From: Demequina sp. B12
GTDB lineage: Bacteria; Actinomycetota; Actinomycetes; Actinomycetales; Demequinaceae
Assembly (NCBI RefSeq): GCF_028823635.1
Contig: NZ_JAPEHU010000003.1
Location: 346,971 to 410,970 of the forward strand
DNA: 64,000 bases
Direction of reading: 5' to 3'
How positions within the stretch are numbered: position 1 is the stretch's first letter; every line of letters begins with the position of its first letter. The notes under the pieces were generated by a model, which made no database searches, was not told the DNA's origin, and saw only the letters and a list, made by a program, of their open reading frames with translations. This document shows, piece by piece, positions 38,093 through 47,092 of this stretch. A program made the translations under genes and the position numbers.

Positions 38093-40504
38093 TTACTGCG
38101 GTGCGGCCACGGAGGCCGACGACTCAAGGTCGCGACGTAGTTGGCGCGACGTGGATTGGTTGGCAAAGAAAGCGCGGATCAGGCCGCCCGCGCCCCGGAA
38201 GAAGTGGCCGTTCACGATGCGCAGCATCTGGTCCACCATGGAGCTAGACACGGCACCGCCGGTCATCTTTGCCATGGCACGGAACGGCATGTTGTACAGG
38301 AAGTACAGGTTGAGGTCCGGCTTACCCTTGCGCTCGGACCGTTCGATCAGGGACCGCAACACGCGCGCACCCACCCGGGCCAGAGGGCTGCGTGCCTCAT
38401 GCATGGCACGCAAGGGGTCGTTGCGGCGCAAGAACTGAGAAGCCTGCACCTGTGGGTCGCGGCCCAGCAGACGGGTGAACTCAGCGTCAGACACGTCGCG
38501 AACGTTGCCACTGGCGTAGGACTCCAACGCAGGGTCGGACGCTTCTACGTCGGTGCCCTCGACCTGGTGCGTCGCGGTCAGACGGTGATCCTGGCTGGAG
38601 GCGCCGATGATGATCTGAACCTCGCCCGCCTCGACAGCCCACGCATCGGCCGCCACATCAAAGTGACGGAACGTGTACTGATCAAACGGGATGGTGACAC
38701 TCGCAGTCTCACCCGGATCCAAAGCGACCTTCGTGAACCCCTTGAGTTCCAGTGCGGGGCGGAAGACTGCTCCACCCTTGCGGCTCACATACAGTTGCGG
38801 CACTTCCGCGCCGGCCACATCGCCCGTGTTGGTCACGTTGAAGGTGGCGCCGGCGTCCGTCACGCTCAGGTCGCTGTACTCGAACGCGGTGTAGCTGAGA
38901 CCAAAGCCGAACGGGAAGCGAACATCGACACCCGTCGTCGCATAGTACCGGTAGCCCACGTACAGGCCTTCGCGGTATTCGGCGTTGCGGCCCACACCCG
39001 GGTAGTAGTTGACCGTAGGGGTGTCATCGAGTGTCAACGGGTAGGTTTCCGCCAACCGGCCAGCGGGGTTGGCCTTGCCGGTGAGCAGTTCCACCATTGC
39101 TTCAGCTCCGGCCTGGCCGCCCAAGTACCCGTGCAGGACAGCAGCAGCGTCCTCGATCCACGGCATTTCCACGACGGAGCCCGCGGACAACACCACGACC
39201 ACACGCTTGTTAACTGAACGCAAGCGCGCCAGCAGTTCCGTTTGCGCTTCGTGCATGCGCAGGTGTTCGCGGTCCTTGCCCTCGGACTCCGCAACCTCGT
39301 CGAGACCCAAGTACAGGAGCACCACATCGGCTCCCATGGCTGCGTCGACAGCCTGTTCCGTGAGCGCCGCGTCGGCAGTGCCGTCGCGCTTGAAGCCCGG
39401 CGCGTACGCCACGACGTCAAGGTCCGATGCACGGAGAGCTTCCAGCGGGGACGTCAACTGGGAGGCGTTCACCAGCGAAGATCCGGCGCCTTGGTAGCGC
39501 GGCGTGTCAGCGAAGTCGCCGATCACTGCAACCCGCGTGCTCGCGGCCAGCGGCAGCACCGCGTCCTCGTTGCGGAGCAAAACTGCGGACTCGCGTGCCG
39601 CACGACGTGCCAAACGGTGGTGAGCATCCAGGTCCGCAGGACGAGCCTTGCTGCCATCTACCCACTGCCCCAGCGCGCGCAGTTCCTCCACGCGGGCGTC
39701 CAGGTCTTCCATGGACAACTCGCCGCGCTCCAGCGCTTCCAGGAGCGCCGGAACCGAGTCCAGGCCAGGGGAAGGCATCTCGAGGCCACCACCCGCACGC
39801 ACTGCAGCCACCGGGTCGTTGCCGCCGCCCCAGTCAGTGATGACGGCACCGTCGAAGCCCCACTCGTCGCGCAGAATGTCCTTCAACAGGTGCGCGTTCT
39901 CGTGAGCGTAGGTGCCGTTGATCTGGTTGTACGCAGACATCACCACGCGTGGCGAGGATTCGCGGACCATAATCTCGAAGCCGGTGAGGTAGATCTCGCG
40001 CAGCGTGCGCTCGTCCACCACGGAGTCGGATGCCATGCGGCGGAGTTCTTGGCTGTTGGCCGCGAAGTGCTTGGGGCTGGCAGCCACACCTTGTGACTGG
40101 ATTCCGCGCACGTAGCCGGCCGCGAGGGTGCCCGACAGGTACGGGTCCTCGGAGAAGTATTCGAAGTTGCGCCCGCACAGCGGCGAACGCTTCACGTTCA
40201 GGCCGGGGCCGAGCAGCACATCCACTTCCTGGGATGCGGCCTCAGCACCGAGTGCCTCCCCTACCTCCTGTGCAAGCGTGGTGTCCCAGCTGTTCGCGAT
40301 CGTCGCGGAGGTCGGGAAGCACGTCGCGGGCTGCGAGGCTGCAATCCCCAGGTGGTCCCCTGACCCGGTCTGCTTGCGCACACCGTGGGGGCCGTCGGCG
40401 AAGAACAGGGCACGGATGTCAGCGTGCGGGAAAGCTCGCGACTGCCAGATGTTCTCGCCACTCAGCAGCGCTGCCTTTTCGAGAGTTGTCAGCTCGTGAG
40501 ACAT
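38093..40504 (-). CDS. GH3 beta-glucosidase-type glycosidase (cytosolic)
   Basis: An 803-residue glycoside hydrolase family 3 protein without signal peptide. The N-terminal barrel contains SPLCGRNFEYFSEDPYLSG, KHFAANSQE and the nucleophile Asp in AVITDWGGGND; the alpha/beta sandwich and a fibronectin-III-like domain (FGFGLSYTAFEYSD) follow. The last 120 residues form an extra helical region, which in similar bifidobacterial enzymes follows the Fn3 domain. It probably hydrolyses imported beta-glucosides or similar oligosaccharides. It is the first gene of the run with the GtrA, GT2 and glf genes. Confidence 0.93.
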   Translation of the reverse strand: MSHELTTLEKAALLSGENIWQSRAFPHADIRALFFADGPHGVRKQTGSGDHLGIAASQPATCFPTSATIANSWDTTLAQEVGEALGAEAASQEVDVLLGPGLNVKRSPLCGRNFEYFSEDPYLSGTLAAGYVRGIQSQGVAASPKHFAANSQELRRMASDSVVDERTLREIYLTGFEIMVRESSPRVVMSAYNQINGTYAHENAHLLKDILRDEWGFDGAVITDWGGGNDPVAAVRAGGGLEMPSPGLDSVPALLEALERGELSMEDLDARVEELRALGQWVDGSKARPADLDAHHRLARRAARESAVLLRNEDAVLPLAASTRVAVIGDFADTPRYQGAGSSLVNASQLTSPLEALRASDLDVVAYAPGFKRDGTADAALTEQAVDAAMGADVVLLYLGLDEVAESEGKDREHLRMHEAQTELLARLRSVNKRVVVVLSAGSVVEMPWIEDAAAVLHGYLGGQAGAEAMVELLTGKANPAGRLAETYPLTLDDTPTVNYYPGVGRNAEYREGLYVGYRYYATTGVDVRFPFGFGLSYTAFEYSDLSVTDAGATFNVTNTGDVAGAEVPQLYVSRKGGAVFRPALELKGFTKVALDPGETASVTIPFDQYTFRHFDVAADAWAVEAGEVQIIIGASSQDHRLTATHQVEGTDVEASDPALESYASGNVRDVSDAEFTRLLGRDPQVQASQFLRRNDPLRAMHEARSPLARVGARVLRSLIERSERKGKPDLNLYFLYNMPFRAMAKMTGGAVSSSMVDQMLRIVNGHFFRGAGGLIRAFFANQSTSRQLRRDLESSASVAAPQ

Positions 40505-40578
40505 GAGGTGGGCTCCAGACGGGGACGTCACGGGCGGCGCTGTGGCGCCGTCACCAAAGAAGAGGAAGGATGGGGGGT

Positions 40579-40615
40579 GGTGCTGGGCCGGCACCGCAAT
40601 TGCCGGCCCAGCACC
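40579..40615 (-). terminator. Terminator after the membrane GH3 gene
   Basis: A perfect 15-bp stem (40579-40593 with 40601-40615) and a 7-nt loop lie 27 nt after the stop codon of the upstream GH3 gene, before the cytosolic GH3 gene. Confidence 0.85.
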
Positions 40616-40642
40616 CTGTCCGTTGTGGACGAGGTGAGGCGA

Positions 40643-43639
40643 TTAGGCCTCGGATGCCACCGCGGGCTGGCCCTCAGCGGCCTTACCGTGGCGGCGGACG
40701 CGAACCACAATCCGGAAGATCCAGAAGGCGATTCCCAGTCCAGCAACGATCGTGATGCCGATCTGCAGGTAGACCCACGTGGGAGGCGTGTAGTCGACCG
40801 TGGCACCAGGTGCCAGACCGTTCATCGCGTTGGAGTTCGCCACCGTGTACAGGATGTTGTGGGTGGCTTCACGGATGTCCGTCACTGCCTTCGCGGAGCT
40901 GGTGTCTCCGAAGGACTTGGACGGCTGGAACGTCAGCGTGAGGTCAGTACCAGCACTGATGCCCTCGTTGGGGTTCATGTACGGGTAGAGGTTGAAGTCG
41001 GAGATCGCGAATCCGTCGAATCCCCACTCCTCACGGAGCACCGTGTCCATGAGCGCTTCCGACCCACCGGCCCAGGTAGCACCGATGCGGTTGAACGAGC
41101 TCATCATGCCGCCGGCACCAATCGTGGTCTCGGCAACGGTGCCCTCGTCGTCCGCCAGGTACGTGACGTCCATCGTGATGTTCTTGACACCGATCTCGAA
41201 GGGCTTGAGGTAGATCTCGCGGATGACCTGCTCGGTTGCCCAGGTAGCGATGCCGTTGTTGACGCGGTTGGTTTCCTGCTCGTTCATCGCGTAGTGCTTG
41301 ATCATCGTGTAGACGCCCTTGGTGGCAACACCGTTGGCGACCGAGGTCAGCATCACACCGGACAGGACCGGGTCTTCCGAGTAGTACTCGAAGTTACGTC
41401 CACCGAACGGGGTACGGTGCAGGTTCACTGCGGGGGCGTACCAACCGTTGATGCCCTTGAGGATGGCTTCGTTTCCGAGCATTTCACCCATCGCTGCGCC
41501 CAGCTCCACGTCCCAGGTCTGAGCAATCAGCACCTGCGAGGGGTAAGCCACGCCGTTGATGGACGAGTTGATGAAGGACGAGAAACCTGCGGGGCCGTCC
41601 GGCTCCAGCGTCTGGGGCTTACCGATCGAACCGATAGGTGCGGTCTGGTAGGCGCCGTTGAGGAGCATGTCGGTCATTTCACCGACGGTGAGCGAGTCGA
41701 GCAGTTCGTCCCACAGCGGGTCGTCCTTGTCGAGGCCGCGCATGTCGATCAGCGACAGGTCGGAGTTGGCACCGGTCGTGGGCATGTCGCCTTCGAAAGC
41801 TTCTGCTTCGGCGTCGTAGTCCCACGCCTCGAAGCCTTCGATGATGGCGTCGCTGGCCACGTACTGCTCCTCGGTGGGAGCGGTCGGGAAGGTGCCGGCG
41901 AAGTCTGCACGGGACATCGGCTGGATGGTGCCGTTGGCGCCGTCCTCGGTGAACTGTGCGGAGACGTCGTCGAAGGCGTTGGTCGCGGCAACCTCGTCGG
42001 TCGAACGCGGGTTGGACTCGTCGTAGACGACCGTCTCATCGACGGTGTAGACGATGGGCTCGGTGCCCTCGGCGATGGTGTGCGAGTCGTTCTGCACACG
42101 CACTTCGTAGTCACCGGCTTCCAGCACGTAGGCGCCGGCGTCCTGGTAGTCGTAGGAAGCCATGTCCTCGACTGCGAAGGAGACGGTCAGCGTTTCGGAA
42201 GCACCGGGCTCCAGGAGCGAAGTCTTCACGAAGTCGGTGAGGACTACTTCAGCCTTCTCGATACCGCCCTGGTAGTAGGGGGCGTTGACGTACACCTGGA
42301 CGACGTCCTTACCTGCCACGTCACCGGTGTTGGTCACGGTCACGTCGACCGAGATTTCGCCGTCGACAGCGCCGAGCTCGGAGCCTGCAATCTCCCAGGC
42401 GAAGTCCGTGTAGGACAGGCCGTAGCCGAAGGGGTACACGACTGCTTCGTCATAGTCGATGAAGCCCTCGACGGCTGCGGTCTCGTAGTAGCGGTATCCG
42501 TAGTAGATGCCTTCGGTGTAGTTCACGAACGGGGCGTCGGACGTCACCGTGGCGTTCGAGGTGGCGCTTTCCGTCGCGGACACGGGGTAGCTGGCCTCGA
42601 CGTTGTTGTAGACGAACTCGCCGAAGTTAGCGAAGGTGGGGTCTGCGGTGAAGTCGGCGGACCACAGGTCAACGGTGTGACCGGAGGGGTTCACGTCACC
42701 CGAGAGGATGCGGCCCAGGCCGTTGAAGGCCGATGCGCCGGGCGAGCCAGCGAGGAGGATCGCGTCTACGCCTTCGTCGTTCTGCAGTTCACCCATTTCG
42801 AGGGTGGTGGAGGCGTTCACGACCACCACGACGGTCTCGAACTCTTCCTTGGCGAGTTCGATGAGGGCCTTCTCGTCCTGGTTCAGTTCGAGCTGGTGCT
42901 CACCCTCTTGTGCGCGAGGATCGATGTTCTCGGAGTTAGGGATGTCCAGCATGTCCTGCGCCAGGTCACCACCTTCACCACCGGGACGGCCGATGAACAC
43001 GACGGCTGCGTCGTTGTACTGAGCGAAGGAGTCGGACACTGCCTCGTATCCTTCGATCGGCATTTCACCGATGGTGAAGGTCGACTCCATCGGGAGGTCC
43101 ATCTCGATGTGGCCGCGCTTGTTCTCGTCGGCGTAAGTCTCGATTGCGGTGTAGGCCTCATCGTTGATGCCAAAGCCTGCGTTTTCCAGTCCGGCGCGTG
43201 CCGTCACCGCAGTGTTGGTGTCGACCGAGCCGGAACCCGATCCACCGAACACTGGGTCAGCAGCTGCGCGGCCCAGCATGGTCAGTTGGGAGGACGAGTC
43301 CAGCGGCAGTGCGTCGCCTTCGTTCTTGGCGAGGACGATGCCGCTGGCACCGATCTCCTCGACCAGGTCACGGGCGGCTGCGTCCACCTCGTCCATGTCG
43401 GCGTAGTCCGCCTCGTAGTATTCGGTGTCCCACTCGGCGGACTTCTCCGAGTTGGTGAACGTGTACGTTCCGGAACCGAACTGCGAGGCAACCCAGCCAC
43501 CCGCCACGACCAGGGCCATGTTGGCCACGACGACGATGATCGTCAGCAAGGCAACAACAGGGATCCAGATCGACAGATAGGCCTTGTTGGACATGCGAGC
43601 CTTTGCGGCGGCTCCGTCCTTCGGCTTGCGTGATTTCAC
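40643..43639 (-). CDS. Membrane-anchored GH3 glycosidase with permuted domains
   Basis: A 998-residue GH3-family enzyme with the two catalytic-core domains in inverted order. After a cytoplasmic basic stretch and a membrane helix (about 22-50) come the alpha/beta sandwich (about 80-340) and the Fn3-like domain (FGYGLSYTDFAWEIAG near 405). The barrel follows, with GGRNFEYYSEDPVLSG and the nucleophile Asp881 in GFAISDFNLY. A second membrane helix (about 955-978) and a short cytoplasmic tail end the protein. Both ends are therefore inside and the catalytic part is outside. The GTG start has AAGGAG upstream. A similar inverted layout is known from some ruminococcal and bifidobacterial GH3 enzymes. 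Confidence 0.92.
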   Translation of the reverse strand: MKSRKPKDGAAAKARMSNKAYLSIWIPVVALLTIIVVVANMALVVAGGWVASQFGSGTYTFTNSEKSAEWDTEYYEADYADMDEVDAAARDLVEEIGASGIVLAKNEGDALPLDSSSQLTMLGRAAADPVFGGSGSGSVDTNTAVTARAGLENAGFGINDEAYTAIETYADENKRGHIEMDLPMESTFTIGEMPIEGYEAVSDSFAQYNDAAVVFIGRPGGEGGDLAQDMLDIPNSENIDPRAQEGEHQLELNQDEKALIELAKEEFETVVVVVNASTTLEMGELQNDEGVDAILLAGSPGASAFNGLGRILSGDVNPSGHTVDLWSADFTADPTFANFGEFVYNNVEASYPVSATESATSNATVTSDAPFVNYTEGIYYGYRYYETAAVEGFIDYDEAVVYPFGYGLSYTDFAWEIAGSELGAVDGEISVDVTVTNTGDVAGKDVVQVYVNAPYYQGGIEKAEVVLTDFVKTSLLEPGASETLTVSFAVEDMASYDYQDAGAYVLEAGDYEVRVQNDSHTIAEGTEPIVYTVDETVVYDESNPRSTDEVAATNAFDDVSAQFTEDGANGTIQPMSRADFAGTFPTAPTEEQYVASDAIIEGFEAWDYDAEAEAFEGDMPTTGANSDLSLIDMRGLDKDDPLWDELLDSLTVGEMTDMLLNGAYQTAPIGSIGKPQTLEPDGPAGFSSFINSSINGVAYPSQVLIAQTWDVELGAAMGEMLGNEAILKGINGWYAPAVNLHRTPFGGRNFEYYSEDPVLSGVMLTSVANGVATKGVYTMIKHYAMNEQETNRVNNGIATWATEQVIREIYLKPFEIGVKNITMDVTYLADDEGTVAETTIGAGGMMSSFNRIGATWAGGSEALMDTVLREEWGFDGFAISDFNLYPYMNPNEGISAGTDLTLTFQPSKSFGDTSSAKAVTDIREATHNILYTVANSNAMNGLAPGATVDYTPPTWVYLQIGITIVAGLGIAFWIFRIVVRVRRHGKAAEGQPAVASEA

Positions 43640-43698
43640 GACTAGTCTCCTTCAGCCACTTGACGTGGAGGGCGATACTTCAAAACTAGGGAGGGGAT

Positions 43699-43750
43699 GC
43701 GGCTCCCGCCCGGCGAGGGAGGGATGAGGGGTGCCGGGCGGGTCAGCCGC
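43699..43750 (-). terminator. Terminator after the small lipoprotein gene
   Basis: CCCGCCCGGC (43705-43714) pairs with GCCGGGCGGG (43733-43742), extended by GCGGCT/AGCCGC (43699-43704, 43745-43750) with a 2-nt bulge. It lies between the small lipoprotein gene and the membrane GH3 gene. Confidence 0.75.
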
Positions 43751-43783
43751 GAGCGTCGGAAACCGACGCCACGAGGAACCGAA

Positions 43784-44194
43784 TTATTCGGCAGCCTCGG
43801 AGATGTTGCCGTCCTGGTCGATCTGCCAGGTCTGGCCGGTAGCAGCGGACACTGCTTCGATCGTGTAGTTGCCACCATCGATGTTGACGGTGCCGGTGAC
43901 GCGCTCTGCAGCGTCGGTCTTCACGAACGGCATGACCATCAGGCCGTACTTGACGGTGGGGCTGTCAACGTCGCTGGCCAGCATGACCTGGGCCCAGTCG
44001 TCGCCTGCGAGCGCCTCGTCAACGGCAGCCTTTGCGGTCTCCAGGTCGGTGGCCACGTCAACGGCGGCTTCCTGCGACACCTCGGTGTCGGTTCCAGCAG
44101 CGCCGTCGTCGCTCGAGCAGGCGGTCAGGCCGAAAGCTCCGGTGGCGGCGATCAGGACGGCGAGGCCGCCAGCCCGCATCTTCTTGGTGTTCAT
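43784..44194 (-). CDS. Small lipoprotein of unknown function
   Basis: A 136-residue predicted lipoprotein: signal peptide to about residue 25 with lipobox GLTACSS, then a Ser/Asp/Glu-rich linker and a compact domain with TVNIDGGNYTIEAVS. I do not recognise the family. AAGGAG precedes the ATG. It lies between two surface GH3 genes, each unit bounded by terminators, so it may be expressed alone, perhaps as a substrate-binding or structural partner of those enzymes. Confidence 0.75.
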   Translation of the reverse strand: MNTKKMRAGGLAVLIAATGAFGLTACSSDDGAAGTDTEVSQEAAVDVATDLETAKAAVDEALAGDDWAQVMLASDVDSPTVKYGLMVMPFVKTDAAERVTGTVNIDGGNYTIEAVSAATGQTWQIDQDGNISEAAE

Positions 44195-44280
44195 CTCTGC
44201 TCCTTATTACTTCACGGGTCTGTGTTTGCGGTATCAGCCCGTTGCTTCTGAGAGGGCGAAGGGCCGGGTGGCCCTTCATG

Positions 44281-44326
44281 ACTGACGGGGTGGCCGGTTC
44301 CGGTGAAGGAACCGGCCACCGTCAGT
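44281..44326 (-). terminator. Long terminator after the lipoprotein GH3 gene
   Basis: TGGCCGGTTCC (44291-44301) and GGAACCGGCCA (44308-44318) form an 11-bp stem with a 6-nt loop. Beyond a 2-nt bulge the pairing continues with ACTGACGG-type arms to 44281 and 44326. It starts 15 nt after the stop codon. Confidence 0.85.
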
Positions 44327-44341
44327 CGTGGTGCCGTGGCC

Positions 44342-46720
44342 TTACTCGGAGATCACTCCGGAGTAGTTGAGGCCAAAGCCGTAGTCGTAGGCGTTGCCTG
44401 CGGCGTCGGTGTAGGGCGTCATGTCCTTCGCGACGTCCTCGTACTGGGCCTCAACCGTGTCCATGTCCGCGGGGAACTGGATGGGCAGGCGACCCGTGGG
44501 CTCGTAGCCACCGGTGACGACGTCGTAGACGGCCTGGTCCGAAGTTCCGAAGCTGACCACAATGGCGTCTGCGTCGGACTCGAACTCTGCTGGAACGATC
44601 GGGTTGATCGCCTTCAGTACCGACACCACGGGGATGTCCTGTCCGCTGTCCTCGACAGCTGCCACAGCACGCTCGAATGCGTCCAGGTCAGCTTCGTTCG
44701 AGATGCGCGAGGTGTTGCCGAAGTACGAACGGTTCTCCTGGGTACCGTCCTCGAGGAGGTCACCACCAATCGACTCCTTGCGGACGTTGTCGCCGTCTGC
44801 GGTGTACTCGCGGTACTGCAGGGACATGGGGTACCACTCGTCGGTTTCGGTGTCGTGCCCAGCAGCGGAGAAGTTGTCACCGTTGTTGGGGCTGTCCATG
44901 CCCACCAGGACCAGGTCAACGTCACTAAGGTCAGGAGCCGTGTAGGACACGACCTTGCCCTCGTCGTCATACTCGACCTCGTCGGTCACGACATTGCCGA
45001 AGTACTGCGCTGCAACGTCAAGGTCCATGGTGGGACCCTCGGAGTAGGTGGCATCGCCGAACAGTCCAGCGTGACCAGTGTCGTAGGACTGGGGGATGTA
45101 GACCGTCTTGTCAGACCAGTCGTTGCCCTCGGCGACAACGCCATCGTTCTTGAGCATCACGATCGAAGCCAACTGTGCTTCGTAGCCAGCGTCCACCTTG
45201 TCGTCGGAGGCGAGAACTGCTGCCGACTCCTCGGGGTCAAGGTAGGCGTTTTCGTACAGGCCAGCCTGGAAGCTCATGTTCAGGATGCGAGCACCGGACT
45301 CCTGGAAGCGGGTCTCCGCGTCCACGTCGCGTTCGCCAGCCTCGTACTGCTCCTGCCAGACCTCGGCGCCTTCGAGAATGTAGGTGGCGTCGTTGACTCC
45401 ACCGAACATGTCGTGGCCGGTGCCCAGCACGTGTGCGTAGCGCTCAGCAGGGGTCATGTCTTCCGCACCCCATGCCATTCCGAAGAACGCGCCTTCGTCG
45501 TTGGATCCGCTCATGACGCCCCAGTCGGTGACGACCACGCCGCCGAAGGCGTTGTCGTCACGCAGGACGGACATGAGACCGGTGTCGTACGCGGTACCGG
45601 TGCGGTCTTCGAACAGCGGGTTGCCGTCAGCGTCGAGCGAGATCGAATAGGACGTCATCACTGCGGCCGAGTTGAGCGCTCCCTGGAACACGGAAATGTG
45701 CTCGTCCAGGTTGTCGCCGGGGTACACACCGTACTTACCGGTGTAGGTGTGGGACTCGCGTCCACCTTCACCCGGTCCGTCACCGGCCCAGTGCTTGATC
45801 ATGGCGTTGACGGACTCGTCACCCCACTCAGCTTCACCGTCCGAGCCCTGGAACCCGTCCACGTAGGCCGCTGAGAGTTCGGCAGACTGAGCAGCATCCT
45901 CACCGAAGGTTCCGCCGACACGAAGCCAGCGCGGCTCGGTGGCGAGGTCAATCTGCGGGCTCAAAGCTGTGGCGATACCCAAGGCGCGGTACTCGGCCGA
46001 AGCCATCTCACCGAACTTCTTGGTGTGCTCGGCATCAAAAGTCGCGGCAAGACCCAAGTTGGAGGGCCACCGGGAGATGTCGGCGCCGTCTGCGTTGTAT
46101 CCACCAGAACCTGCGGTCGAACGCGGGTCGGAAGCGAAGTTCACGGGCACGTAGGGGGTGTCCTCGGTAGCGAGGGTCTCGACGTAGGCCTGCATTTCGT
46201 TGACCCACGGCACGGTGACGCCTGCGTCCGAGCCGGCAGCGTTCAGCACTGCACGGAGGTTGGACTCCTCGAGGTACGTCTTCTGTGCGTCGGTCAGACC
46301 GTCTGCGGGCGAACGCTCGTGCGAGCTGAACAGCATCAGGCCCGCGATCTGCTCGATCGACATCTGAGATGCGAGGTCCGTGGCACGAACCTCGGAGTCT
46401 TCACGCCAGTCTTCCCACGTGTCGAGTTCGCCGTTGCCGTTCATGTCCTTGAACGCGTAGGTGGATCCGTCAATCTCTTCTTCGAGCAGCTCAACGCCGC
46501 CCTCAGCCGAGTAGGACAGCGTGGTGCCGTCGGGGTTCTCCACTACGACAAAGTCGGTGGTGCCGTCGGAGACTTCACGCGTGGTGTAGTCGCCTGCGGC
46601 AACGGTGGGCTCATCGCTCGGGGTGGTGTCAGTGTCGCCGTTGTCCGTGGAACAACCAGCCACAGCGAGAGCAAAGATGCCAAAGAACGCTGTGGAGCGT
46701 GCAATGCGCGTGCCTCTCAT
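44342..46720 (-). CDS. Lipoprotein GH3 glycosidase with an EF-hand-like loop
   Basis: A 792-residue surface lipoprotein (lipobox AVAGC, Cys23) of glycoside hydrolase family 3, with conventional domain order. The barrel has ATEPRWLRVGGTFGED, MIKHWAGDGPGEGG and the probable nucleophile Asp in GGVVVTDWGVM. The sandwich domain ends with YDYGFGLNYSG. Residues 92-103 (DMNGNGELDTWE) match a canonical EF-hand/dockerin calcium loop, placed between the anchor and the catalytic domain. The ATG at 46720 is preferred to GTG at 46723 because of AAGG spacing. A long structured leader precedes it. Confidence 0.92.
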   Translation of the reverse strand: MRGTRIARSTAFFGIFALAVAGCSTDNGDTDTTPSDEPTVAAGDYTTREVSDGTTDFVVVENPDGTTLSYSAEGGVELLEEEIDGSTYAFKDMNGNGELDTWEDWREDSEVRATDLASQMSIEQIAGLMLFSSHERSPADGLTDAQKTYLEESNLRAVLNAAGSDAGVTVPWVNEMQAYVETLATEDTPYVPVNFASDPRSTAGSGGYNADGADISRWPSNLGLAATFDAEHTKKFGEMASAEYRALGIATALSPQIDLATEPRWLRVGGTFGEDAAQSAELSAAYVDGFQGSDGEAEWGDESVNAMIKHWAGDGPGEGGRESHTYTGKYGVYPGDNLDEHISVFQGALNSAAVMTSYSISLDADGNPLFEDRTGTAYDTGLMSVLRDDNAFGGVVVTDWGVMSGSNDEGAFFGMAWGAEDMTPAERYAHVLGTGHDMFGGVNDATYILEGAEVWQEQYEAGERDVDAETRFQESGARILNMSFQAGLYENAYLDPEESAAVLASDDKVDAGYEAQLASIVMLKNDGVVAEGNDWSDKTVYIPQSYDTGHAGLFGDATYSEGPTMDLDVAAQYFGNVVTDEVEYDDEGKVVSYTAPDLSDVDLVLVGMDSPNNGDNFSAAGHDTETDEWYPMSLQYREYTADGDNVRKESIGGDLLEDGTQENRSYFGNTSRISNEADLDAFERAVAAVEDSGQDIPVVSVLKAINPIVPAEFESDADAIVVSFGTSDQAVYDVVTGGYEPTGRLPIQFPADMDTVEAQYEDVAKDMTPYTDAAGNAYDYGFGLNYSGVISE

Positions 46721-47092
46721 CACTTCTCACCTTCCTGGAAGTAGGTCATGCTGCTTCTCCTCCTTGAGTCGCGAGCGATTTCCCTGTACCTGCGGCCATC
46801 CGCAGGCTGTGGGTTCGCCATCTTTCGTCGTCGAACCCGCACCGCGCGGGTTCCGCATCCTGCGCTGGAAGGCGTACCGGGGGCGTCATTGCCGAGGTGA
46901 CCTCGATGTGACCACACGCATCCAGCGGGATGTACAGCGAGTACATCAACGAACCTCACGGGGTATTTGCTGGAAGACACAACCTGTCGTTACAGACGCA
47001 TAACCTGTCGCTCCCGTAACACGGCCGTGACAAGCCGTAACCGTTCTGTGATGTGCCTTTGCTAAGGCTTGACGTGCCGAAAGGCAGGGCGT
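46721..47092 (-). promoter_or_regulatory. Long leader/control region upstream of the lipoprotein GH3 gene
   Basis: This 372-bp gap holds no gene. In it I see GGGTTCG (46811-46817), which can pair with CGAACCC (46832-46838), and GGGTTC (46848-46853), which can pair with the same CGAACCC, so two mutually exclusive stems are possible. A TGCGG-CCAT-CCGCA hairpin lies near 46789-46802. Two direct copies of AACCTGTCG (46981-46989 and 47002-47010) are spaced 21 bp. I could not assign a promoter with confidence. Confidence 0.45.

Noticed and set aside
40385..43633. A 1082-codon open frame on the plus strand opposite the membrane GH3 gene
   Set aside because: It has no recognisable domain, no ribosome site, and is exactly antisense to a clear GH3 enzyme; long antisense frames are expected at this GC content.
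46721..47092. A tRNA-like element suggested by GGTTCG and CGAACCC matches
   Set aside because: No acceptor, D- or anticodon arms can be formed around them.
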